Part shown: positions 1 through 7,776 of the stretch, piece by piece
Position numbering within the stretch: the first letter of the stretch is position 1
How the letters are laid out: each line of letters begins with the position of its first letter
Assembly: GCA_036320915.1 (NCBI GenBank)
Contig: JAXBDG010000008.1
Location: forward strand, 620,001-684,000
DNA length: 64,000 bases
From: Linnemannia elongata
Taxonomy: Eukaryota; Mortierellomycota; Mortierellomycetes; Mortierellales; Mortierellaceae
Direction: 5' to 3'
Made by a program: the position numbers and the translations under genes
The notes under the pieces: model-generated
Database searches by the model: none
Told to the model about the DNA's origin: nothing
Seen by the model: the letters and a program-made list of their open reading frames with translations, nothing else

Positions 1-2000
1 TCATTATATGACAGTCTCTGCCAGTGGAACCATGGACACCACAAAATATTGGGTAAGCTTAGAGATTAGACTTTGAAGAGTGATTGAGATTAAAAATATT
101 ATGGAGTCCAACTCATCATTTTCCTCACCATGAAATCATTAGGATGCCGAATACCCTGACAAGAATATCGAAGACAAGCGTACTCTGGAGGAGATGATTC
201 AAGGTGTGCATGACCATGTCGTTGAATCCGTCCGTCTTCGATTGCGTGCCGATGTGCCTTTGGGTGTATACCTTAGTGGTGGGTTGGATAGCTCTTCTAT
301 TGCCGGTGTAGCCACCAAGCTCTTGCGAGACAGCAACTCTGATGCCCAAATTGATACCTTTTGTATTTCCTTCAAAGGTAAGCTTTCAAAAAATGAGGAG
401 TAAAATTCTTTAGATATTATTGGTACTATTGGGCATTTCACATAAAATGTTTTGTTTTGGCCACTAAACCCCGATTAGCCAGCTATTCTGGTCAACATTT
501 TTGTTCTACACCCATGCGAACCCCGCTCACAGCTGGATTAGTGGTTGATTTTTTACATCATTTTGGTTGAAAGGCACAATAACTTTGTTTGTTTTTCATA
601 GATGGTGGAATATATGACGAAGGCGACATTGCTGAACGTACAGCAGCTCATATTGGTTCCAAATTCCACAGACTCTCCTTAACTCAAGATGATTTGGTCG
701 ATAACTATGAACGAACATTGTGGCACGTCGAGCAACTTATTCTCGACTTGAATGCGGTTGGCAAGTTCTTGCTCTCAGAGTATGTGCGTCATAAAGGCTT
801 CAAGGTAATTAGAGCAAAGCAAAGATTGAACCATCTTCGTTTTTTTTTATTGCGCAGAGAAATAATTGACTCTACCTTGGATCTCGCTTGTGGGTCCGCT
901 TTTTTAGGTGGTGATGACCGGCGAAGGCAGTGATGAACACTTTATTGGCTATCCCTTCTTCCACACGGATTACCTGCGAGAACAAGATCGTTCCACCCCC
1001 AAGGGTTTTGGTTGTATTGCTGAAGAAGATCGTCAAGACATGTTGAGCGATCGCTTGGCGGGAAGTTACAAATTCCTCCATTATGAATTGCCCAGAGAAA
1101 CCAAGATCAACACCAAGGCTCGATTCAACGACAGTGATCTACCTGACCAAATTGGCAAAATGCTTGCCTTGTCCACTGACTTTATGAATTCCAAAGTCGT
1201 CTCTTACCATGGCCCTGCTGATGTCGGCTCCACCGTATTGGACTCGATCCATGGCGATATAAGACTCAAGGCTACGACTAAATGGCACTCTGTCCATGCA
1301 TCCTTGGTAAGGAAGAGTAGATGTTTAACTCAGGTTGTTTAGTAGGGATATGATTATGGAAAATGTGCAAGGCGACTGATCACGTTTTTATAGTACTTGG
1401 AAACCCGTACCTTTTTCCCCAATGTTATGTTGACTTGGTTAGGTGATCGTGTGGAAATGGCTCATTCCATAGAAGCTCGCACCCCTTTCTTGGATCATCC
1501 TCTTTGTGAATATGCAAACAGTTTGCCTCCGTAAGTCAAGCAAAAGAATGGACATAAATGAAGTAACTGGGAGAGTTCTGTATTTTCACGGATGAGCACT
1601 GTGATCTCATCCATTTTTTTTTTACGCAACTATAGATCTGTCAAACTCTGCGGTCAAGATCCTAAAGGCAACCGTTTGAACGAAAAGTACATCTTAAAGG
1701 AGGCCATGAGACCCTATGTGACAGATGAAATTTACAATAGAACAAAGCAATAGAACAAAGCACCCTTACGTGGCTCCCGCTTCAAAACCTGGAGCTCAAC
1801 CCATTGTTCGTCTCTTGAACAAATGGGTCACCAAGGAACGCGTGGATCATCTGGGTTTCCTCAACTGGGAAACATGCGAAACGATCAAGGAACGTGTCAT
1901 CATGACTGGCGATTGTATGGCTTACAGCTCCATGCTGAAGGTGATCTCCCTCTTGATCTTGCATGAACAGTTCGATGTGGCTCCAGTCACCTATCTTTAG
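1..2000 (+). pseudogene. Asparagine synthetase (glutamine-hydrolysing), C-terminal part, frameshifted
   Basis: Exons 1-52 (partial), 143-377, 602-804, 908-1306, 1394-1530 and 1636-2000 encode the synthetase domain of an AsnB-type enzyme, which adenylates aspartate and uses glutamine-derived ammonia to make asparagine. The ATP pyrophosphatase P-loop is SGGLDSSS at about 282-305; later landmarks are TGEGSDE (about 917-937) and ARTPFLDHP. The glutaminase domain lies outside the window. In the last exon a 13-bp block is present twice in tandem (1736-1748 and 1749-1761). This shifts the frame and gives TAG at 1751-1753, while the expected C-terminus (79 codons starting HPYVAP) continues in another frame to TAA... 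the frame closing with TAG at 1998-2000. The break is seen directly; whether it is a true null allele or an assembly or sequencing artefact cannot be told here. Family identity is confident; bacterial-like AsnB rather than yeast Asn1 type is a weaker impression. Confidence 0.85.
1736..1761 (+). repeat. 13-bp perfect tandem duplication breaking the asparagine synthetase frame
   Basis: The 13-mer AATAGAACAAAGC occurs twice back to back. One copy would keep the family motif (R-T-K-H-P-Y) in frame; two copies add 13 nt and bring a stop into frame at 1751-1753. No plausible 13-nt intron exists here. Confidence 0.93.
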
Positions 2001-3357
2001 ATGATGGAGATGTATCTGTCATCTTTCGGCGTGCCATGCTCTGTATGATACCCCGTCCTACTTTATCACGTCATTTACAAAGAACGTAGTAATATAACAA
2101 CTGTTTCTTCCTCTGTGTGAATGTCATTCCCATTTGACGTATCCCTACGTCCGCCATCCGCTAACAGAGATGCTGCGGTCACTGCTACACATTTAAAGTG
2201 TTGATAAAGTTCGAAATATTACGTGATAAGTAGATAGGTACGACTACTGATCATACTATCCCTTCGTCCGTCAATAGACTTGGGAGTTGCTATTACACCC
2301 AGACTTGGGATAGACTGGGTGTAATAGCAACTGCACAAGAGAGTGTGAACTGCGAATGGTTAAGGGTAAGAACAAGGGAGAATAAGAAAGAGAGCAAGGA
2401 GAGGGCAAGAGAGGCAGGGAGACTAGGGGACAAGTGAGATTAGAGAGAGATGACGTTTATACTACAGGAGAGAGAAGTGCAGTATTTATACTAGTTCAGA
2501 AGGCGAAGTTGTTAAGGAATGTGGGGGTGGAGTGACTAAGTGGTCAAGTGCAGTCGGACTGTAGGAAAGGGTTGGAGGTGTAGAGGTGTGAGCTTGTGAT
2601 CAAGAGGCAAATCAAAAGATCATACATATACTTTGACACTAAGATATGGCGGTTTTATGCTATTGATGCTTTTGGAATATCTCGTGCGTCTTCTTTTCCT
2701 TTAGTACCATAACTTACAGATATACCAACTGGTGACAAGCGCGGGCGCTACTTGCCGCTGCTTGCCACGAGTTTAAAGGCTAGAAGAAGCTGCTACTTAT
2801 GCAAGTGCGAGAAAGTTATTACTGCAGAGGAAGGGTGGTGTTAGGAAGGAGGTGTTAGGGAAAAGGTTTTAAGAAGGAGGATTTAGGGCTTCTCAGAGTA
2901 TGACATTGCTTCCAAGGAAGTATCGCAGCACTATTCTCCTCTTTCTTTCTTTTTTCTTTTTTTATATCTTTTTTAGCAGCGATCCTGATGCTAAGGATAG
3001 AATAGGTCGTTTCTACAGAGGCAGATGGATATTTCACAGGAGAATCGGAAAACATCCGTTGTTTCACAGGAGATGGTTTGAGGCAGAATTGTAGGAGCGC
3101 TGTGAACTCCTCAATCAGTTCTATGTATTGGACTAGTAGGCGCAGATGCAGCTTGTAAGTCCAATGTAAAGAGACAAGGAGCAAACCAACCACCTCTGCG
3201 CTCAAAAAATACTGTACAGCTATATGATCGACTAGGCTACCATGACGTCGCCATGTCCGAGCAGGGACCACCATTTTGTAACACCGTCTGGGTCTCTCAC
3301 ACCCCTTATGTCGGCAAGAATTATCAAAGAAAGAAAAAGAAAGATGTTGTTCTTCTA
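2001..3357. other. Gene-free spacer after asparagine synthetase
   Basis: No conserved coding region is visible. It begins with the asparagine synthetase 3' flank, holds a perfect inverted repeat (2285-2332) and a purine-rich GA stretch (about 2340-2480). The right part (about 2850-3357) directly follows the 3' end of the rRNA fragment on the minus strand, so it may be external spacer of the same rDNA piece. Open frames here, such as minus 2855-3367, run through the rRNA end and are not supported as genes. Confidence 0.6.
2285..2332. repeat. Perfect 17-bp inverted repeat with 14-nt loop
   Basis: Arms 2285-2301 and 2316-2332 (AGTTGCTATTACACCCA and its exact reverse complement) flank a 14-nt spacer. 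No T-run follows. It could be a transposon terminal-repeat relic, a protein-binding palindrome or a folded transcript element; no neighbouring transposase is seen. Confidence 0.85.
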
Positions 3358-3853
3358 ACAAATCCATAGAACAATGGGCTTAATCTCAGCAGATCGTAGC
3401 AACAAGGCTACTCTACTGCTTACAATACCCCGTTCAATTGAGGTCATCTGCAATGGCTTATCCTTGACAATATTTGAAATTAACATTAGTGGGAATGTCA
3501 CAGAGCCTCTCCGCTCTCCAACATAACCTCACGTTCGTATGATTCTGGACCGTAGGTCTATTTGTATTCAACTAAAATGGCCAAGGTGGTAATCGTCGTG
3601 TTCTAGCGCGGGTTCTGAATTAGAGACATGCAGCCACAACCCAACGGATGATAGCTTCGGGCCATAGCCTGCTCAGGCAGGCCCAAATACCGATTATCCG
3701 AATGAACGGTTCCTCTCGTACTAAGTTCAATTACTATTGCAACAACATTCCATCAGCAGGGTAAAACTAACCTGTCTCGCGACGGTCTAAACCCCAGGTC
3801 TTGTTCCCTATTATTGGGTGAGCAATCCAACGCTTACTGAACTCTGCTTCAGT

Positions 3854-3887
<34 letters not shown>

Positions 3888-3926
3888 GCAACGTCTCTAT
3901 GAACGCTTGGCTGCCACAAGCCAGTT
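3358..3926 (-). rRNA. Partial nuclear LSU (25S/28S) rRNA, 3'-terminal ~570 nt, divergent
   Basis: Read on the minus strand, the segment starts in the domain V motif TAACTGGCTTGTGGCAG, passes through the sarcin-ricin loop AGTACGAGAGGAAC (about 3708-3721) and reaches the canonical LSU 3' end (GTATTGTAAGCAGTAGAGTA, then GATCTGCTGAGATTAAGCCC). Everything 5' of TAACTGG is missing and the flank is unrelated, so it is an isolated truncated copy. Core helices are kept, but many positions differ from the yeast sequence as I remember it, including a changed pair that stays paired (CTGAA...TTCAG versus GTGAA...TTCAC). This suggests descent from a functional but divergent LSU rather than simple decay. 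It cannot make a working rRNA on its own. Confidence 0.85.
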
Positions 3927-4379
3927 AATGAGTGGGGTTTACTCCTGAGAAAATGTGGTCTAAAAAAAGATGTCGCCCGATGGTCAAATAGCACAGGGGG
4001 TCTGACATTGAAGTTGTTCTAGTTGTTCCTGATAACGTGGTCTAGGGAGGCGATGGTAGTGGGATCGACTCTTTCCTTGCCAAAGTCTTGCACTTGATTC
4101 AGGTCTCGGCTGGCCTGATTCATCTAGGACCTTGTTTCTGAGTTTCGATTCTGCAGGGTGCAGTGACAAGTCGCGTTTTGGTTATTGTTGGCTTATTCAA
4201 TAGTTGAAAGCATTGACAAACATCAGAGAAAAGAAATGGAAGATGCTCGGGAAGAGTGTGCTTTTATTATAATATGATACAGTGTGCGAGTGAGTATTAA
4301 GATGATGTACAACCCCCGTTGAGGCAATGGAGGTGAGAGGAGGTAAATGCCCTCGCCAGAGAAAACTAGAGAAAACTGA
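3927..4379. other. Spacer between rRNA fragment and first microprotein gene
   Basis: About 450 bp with no supported gene. A short minus-strand frame (3984-4169) shows no recognisable domain. The right end should hold the 3' UTR of the minus-strand microprotein gene that stops at 4380. Confidence 0.5.
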
Positions 4380-4565
4380 CTACAAGAGGCTAAAGTTGGC
4401 GGGCATGGTCTGGACCGACTTGCGGAGAGCCATCTCGAGGGCCTGGTCGCGGGTCATCTTGGGGACCTGAGAAGGCCGGTGGGTGTCAACTGAGGGACGA
4501 GGAGTCTGGGCTGGGGTCGAGGCAGCGGATGAGGTCTTGTTCTTGTTAGACTTGAAGAGAGACAT
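4380..4565 (-). CDS. Microprotein family member A (61 aa), function unknown
   Basis: Intronless 61-codon gene. I do not recognise the family, but four copies lie within 3.2 kb here. The N-terminus is MSLFKSNKNK, followed by a Ser/Ala/Pro linker with TPAQTPR (possible proline-directed phosphosites), then a C-terminal module MTRDQALEMALRKSVQ and a closing F-S-L-L. No signal peptide, membrane segment or Cys is present. The module looks like a short amphipathic helix. A TATA box lies at 4693-4699 on the same strand, 128 bp before the ATG, followed by a CAA-rich leader. It is divergent from copy B. It is most similar to copy D at both protein and DNA level, with many differences falling in third positions or the linker, which argues for a translated, selected gene. 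Confidence 0.85.
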   Translation of the reverse strand: MSLFKSNKNKTSSAASTPAQTPRPSVDTHRPSQVPKMTRDQALEMALRKSVQTMPANFSLL

Positions 4566-4692
4566 GTTTGGTAGCTGTGTGTTGGCTGGTGAGATGGGTC
4601 TTGAGTAGAGGTACTTGGAGATGGTCTTACTTTTTGTTGTTGCTTTTTGTTGTTGTTGAGTGATGGAGGAAAAAAGAGGGTGGTCAACAACC

Positions 4693-4699
4693 TTTTATA
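4693..4699 (-). promoter_or_regulatory. TATA box of microprotein gene A
   Basis: TATAAAA on the minus strand, 128 bp upstream of the ATG at 4565. The spacing matches the other three family members (145-163 bp). Confidence 0.7.
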
Positions 4700-5269
4700 T
4701 GTGTTTCCTGACCCTTTCCTTTCTACTTTGCAGGGGTCTCTCCATGACTCGAACCTGCCAAGGCTGAACCGGCACTGTAGCCAAGAATCATAAAGTAGTT
4801 CCTCTCTCTCTCTTTCTCCTTCTTCATACCCGCAGTTTGGGTTTCCCATACCCGCAGCATATACTAATTGCAAGAAAAAAGGTCGCCGCGCCACTTTTGG
4901 CATGGTTGTTCATTTCCTCTCTTGGCAGTGTTGGAGACAACAAAGCAACAAACTGTGCCAAGGTATACACTCCGCCCGCTGCCCTTTTTGGTCCACTGCC
5001 CCACTGCCCCTGTCCACTCTGCCGCCTCTCTCATTGCATCCAATGGAGTCCATATTTGTACCTGTCCCACCTCTCTCTCTACACGTTCATGTCAACAATC
5101 GTCATCAAGGGTTGAGGGTTGGTTGTGAAAATGTGAGCGTCGAATTTGTTTTCTTCCGTGCGGAGACAAAAAAATCAAAGAAAGAACTGCGAGAAAAGCA
5201 ACATGTCTAATTCAAGAATTCGAGAAGGGAAAGAAGGGAACACTCCGCGCTTTGCCACAGAAGCGAATG

Positions 5270-5285
5270 GAATGGTCCATGCTCG
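5270..5285 (+). promoter_or_regulatory. 16-nt promoter element shared by microprotein genes B and C
   Basis: GAATGGTCCATGCTCG lies 130 bp upstream of the TATA box of gene B. The same 16-mer occurs on the minus strand at 6872-6887 upstream of gene C. It may be a common activator site or residual identity from promoter duplication. Confidence 0.5.
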
Positions 5286-5414
5286 ACCTTCCTCCCCTTC
5301 CACGGCAATGGTCGGCAGTCGGCAGTCGATTTTCTGAGTTGTTGACGTCTCTTTCAAACGTCGTTGCCAAGATAGGAAACGCTTAAAGACAATTGTCGAG
5401 GGAACTCAAAAGAG

Positions 5415-5421
5415 TATAAAA
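5415..5421 (+). promoter_or_regulatory. TATA box of microprotein gene B
   Basis: TATAAAA 163 bp before the ATG at 5578. A pyrimidine-rich stretch and a CAACAACAACC-type leader follow, as in the other copies. Confidence 0.75.
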
Positions 5422-5577
5422 GGCACAGCATCCCCTCCCTCTTTTTCTATTCCTCATCACAACAACAACCAAACACAAACAACAACAACTCAAGCTATCC
5501 CAAGCGACCAACCACCAAAGCAACCCACCCTCAAGTCTCCCTCCCACTCAAGCCAACAACAACACACACAACCAACC

Positions 5578-5757
5578 ATGTCTCTCTTCAAGTCCAACAA
5601 GAACAAGACCGCCTCTGCTGCCACCACCCCTGCCCAGACCCCTCGTGCCTCCCTCAACGAGCAGCGTCCTGAGACCAAGATGACGCAGGAGCAAGCCATC
5701 AAGATGGCGATGAAGAAGACTGTCCAGGCCAACGTCCTCAACTTCAACCTTATGTAA
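5578..5757 (+). CDS. Microprotein family member B (59 aa), function unknown
   Basis: ATG at 5578, TAA at 5755-5757, no intron. It has the family N-terminus MSLFKSNKNK, linker TTPAQTPR, C-terminal module MTQEQAIKMAMKKTVQ and ending N-F-N-L-M. It is the most diverged copy in the last third, yet spacing of the hydrophobic residues and the final F-x-L-(L/M) are kept. Codons are strongly biased towards C-ending forms (TCC, CTC, TTC, AAC, ACC), as in highly expressed fungal genes. It has its own TATA box and a CA-rich leader. It is divergent from A (1,012 bp between start codons) and convergent with C. The role is unknown; abundance and lack of targeting signals suggest a cytosolic or nuclear protein, which is inference. 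Confidence 0.85.
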   Translation: MSLFKSNKNKTASAATTPAQTPRASLNEQRPETKMTQEQAIKMAMKKTVQANVLNFNLM

Positions 5758-6480
5758 AGAAGCTCCAACACCTGGTCCAGCTGGCCCGCAAGGATGGTCT
5801 CCCACAAGGGCGGTCTCCCTCAAGGCCTGCCTCTCATACCCCTACGCTTTGCATCTCTTCATCACATCTCTTCATCATACCCCACCCTGCATTCTCAATC
5901 CTCTAATATAAAATAAACACTTGCATCCTATTTCTACTCTATCTACCTTGTATTTACCCCGGTTTTCCCTTTATGTCTGTTATAACGAATGATGTTCTGA
6001 GATTGAGCAATTGAAAGAAGCAAGAGAGTAAAAAAGAAGGGACGATTGGTCAGTCAGATCCATCAGTCAGATCCATCAAACAGGCACTGATCAGTCTGAC
6101 ACATCAACATGTCAATCAGTTTCAGTTCTGCTCCTGACCGTTTTCTCTTATGAATAATCTGACGCGTGTTATGGAGAGAAAAATCGGAAGTATGAAATGA
6201 AAAGGCGACAGTTGTTGATCACTCCCCCTCCACATTCCATGACATGGTATGGCATGCAAGCATTTACAACTAACAAAAAGGCGTATGCAAGCATTCACAA
6301 CTAACAACAAGGTGTATGCAAGCATTCACAACTAACAACAAGGTGGATACAAGCATTCAGAGCAAACAAAATGGTGTAGAGAGTAGTATGTAATGGGTTT
6401 ATTGAAGATGCTAGTGGGTGGTATTGTACAATGAAGGATGAATGATATGCAAATGTGGTGTGAGCTCGGTAGTCCCATGT
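5758..6480. other. Convergent spacer between microprotein genes B and C
   Basis: Holds the 3' ends of both genes (AATAAA-like sites near 5910), a duplicated CAGTCAGATCCAT block at about 6050-6075 and a 31-nt minisatellite (6251-6373). No further gene is visible. Confidence 0.6.
6251..6373 (+). repeat. 31-nt minisatellite, four units
   Basis: Units at 6251-6280, 6281-6311, 6312-6342 and 6343-6373 share the core GCAAGCATTCACAACTAACA. The two middle units are nearly identical and the outer ones diverge. The array lies between the converging 3' ends of genes B and C. Confidence 0.85.
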
Positions 6481-6669
6481 TTACAGAAGGCTAAAGTGGT
6501 GAGGCAACTTCTGTTGAGAGTTGTGCATGGCCAGACGGATGGCCTGCTCACGAGTCATCGTGTTTCCCTCGACTACTGGGCGTTGTGCATCGATCGATGT
6601 GCGAGGGGACTGGGCTGGAGAGGCAGCAGCAGAGGCAGACTTGTTCTTGTTGGACTTGAAGAGGGACAT
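6481..6669 (-). CDS. Microprotein family member C (62 aa), function unknown
   Basis: The start was placed at 6669 because the sequence from there matches the family N-terminus MSLFKSNKNK; a longer upstream open frame is leader sequence. The linker is SPAQSPR, the C-terminal module MTREQAIRLAMHNSQQ, and the end H-F-S-L-L. A TATA box lies at 6814-6820 on the same strand, 145 bp upstream. It forms a divergent pair with D, with 753 bp between the start codons. It carries the shared 16-nt element (6872-6887). No known domain is recognised. Confidence 0.85.
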   Translation of the reverse strand: MSLFKSNKNKSASAAASPAQSPRTSIDAQRPVVEGNTMTREQAIRLAMHNSQQKLPHHFSLL

Positions 6670-6813
6670 GATTGTGGTTTGGCTTGTGAGGAGTGATTGG
6701 GACTTGGAAGGAGAAATGGAGCCTTGATTGCTTGGGTAGCTTGGTTCTTGCTTTGTTGTTGTTGTATTTGTTGGTGATGAAAATGCAGAAAAGAAAGGAG
6801 GGGAACGGAGGAT

Positions 6814-6820
6814 TTTTATA
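6814..6820 (-). promoter_or_regulatory. TATA box of microprotein gene C
   Basis: TATAAAA on the minus strand, 145 bp before the ATG at 6669. Confidence 0.7.
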
Positions 6821-6871
6821 CTCCTTTGTTTCGCTGCCAATTGCTTTCTAATCGAGTACCGTGCCTCCGTC

Positions 6872-6887
6872 CGAGCATGGACCATTC
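6872..6887 (-). promoter_or_regulatory. Second copy of the shared 16-nt promoter element
   Basis: GAATGGTCCATGCTCG on the minus strand, 52 bp upstream of the gene C TATA box. It is identical to 5270-5285 upstream of gene B. Confidence 0.5.
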
Positions 6888-7277
6888 TGGCTGCTTCTTC
6901 GTTTTGTGTCATAGTCATCATCTTTTTTGAAGCGGAGACAGGGATCAAAATTAGAGTCATGTCATGGCCGTTGTTCTGCGGCGGCAAAAAGAGTCGACAC
7001 TTGCTCACCAATTATGACGCTGTTTGTTTGTCTTCTTGTGCCTGAGGCATTTTGAGTGTGAACAGATAGACAGAGTAGAAATAAAGATTTTTTTTTCCAA
7101 TGCGGCGGATGGGAAGAAAGAGCGGAGTGTAACTCTACCAACAAACCCAAGCTTGCCAAGAGTGGAAATGAACCGTGCAACCCACAACAAAGTGACAGGC
7201 AGACAATGATCTTCTTTGCACTCTTGACTATGACGACGATATCCCAATTGCACCTTGGCCCCTGGATTGACAACTTG

Positions 7278-7284
7278 TATAAAT
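7278..7284 (+). promoter_or_regulatory. TATA box of microprotein gene D
   Basis: TATAAAT, 145 bp before the ATG at 7423. A CAACAACATCAACAAAC-type leader follows. Confidence 0.7.
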
Positions 7285-7422
7285 ACTTGCTCTCTCCCCA
7301 CCTTTTCATTCCTCATTCTCAACAACAACATCAACAAACAACAGCAACTCTAGCAACCCAGAGCAACTCTCCCTCCATATCTCAAGTCCTCCCTCTCAAG
7401 CCAACCAACAATACAACCAGCC

Positions 7423-7605
7423 ATGTCTCTCTTCAAGTCCAACAAGAACAAGACCTCCTCCGCTGCCTCGACCCCAGCCCAGACCCCTCGCTCCTCAGTC
7501 GATGCCCAGCGCCCTGCTCAAGTCAAGATGACCCGCGACCAGGCCCTTGAGATGGCCCTCCGCAAGTCGGTACAGACTATGCCCGCCAACTTCAGCCTTA
7601 TGTAA
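7423..7605 (+). CDS. Microprotein family member D (60 aa), function unknown
   Basis: Intronless. The N-terminus MSLFKSNKNK, linker TPAQTPR and C-terminal module MTRDQALEMALRKSVQ are identical to copy A; the end is N-F-S-L-M. Differences from A concentrate in the central linker (residues about 24-36). A and D are the outer members of the cluster, so an inverted duplication of a divergent pair is a simple explanation. Polyadenylation-like AATAAA lies near 7710. It converges on Las1, whose stop is only about 170 bp away. Function is unknown. Confidence 0.85.
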   Translation: MSLFKSNKNKTSSAASTPAQTPRSSVDAQRPAQVKMTRDQALEMALRKSVQTMPANFSLM

Positions 7606-7776
7606 AACGGCTTCCTCCATGGCTCCACTCCTTCTTCAAGCATTCGCCTACAATAGGCTTGTACCATCAACACTCAATACTTGCATCTCAATCACTTCTT
7701 GTATAACTCAATAAACAGCATTTTCAAACAATATTTTCATGCCTCTATGTCGATATAACTTTTTTTTCTCGTGTCT

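Noticed and set aside
2855..3367. 170-aa minus-strand open frame
   Set aside because: Its first codons lie within the 3' end of the LSU rRNA fragment and the rest is spacer-like; no domain or codon bias.
3984..4169. 61-aa minus-strand open frame left of the microprotein cluster
   Set aside because: It lacks the family N-terminus and any other recognisable motif, and no promoter is evident.
4740..4765. tRNA B-box-like GGTTCGAGTC on the minus strand upstream of gene A
   Set aside because: No A box, acceptor arm or anticodon stem can be drawn around it.
4454..4903. 149-aa minus-strand open frame overlapping microprotein gene A
   Set aside because: It overlaps gene A's promoter and coding region in another frame; gene A is supported by three paralogues.
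6251..6373. Possible CRISPR-like array
   Set aside because: Units are contiguous 31-nt tandem repeats without unique spacers, in a eukaryotic nuclear context.
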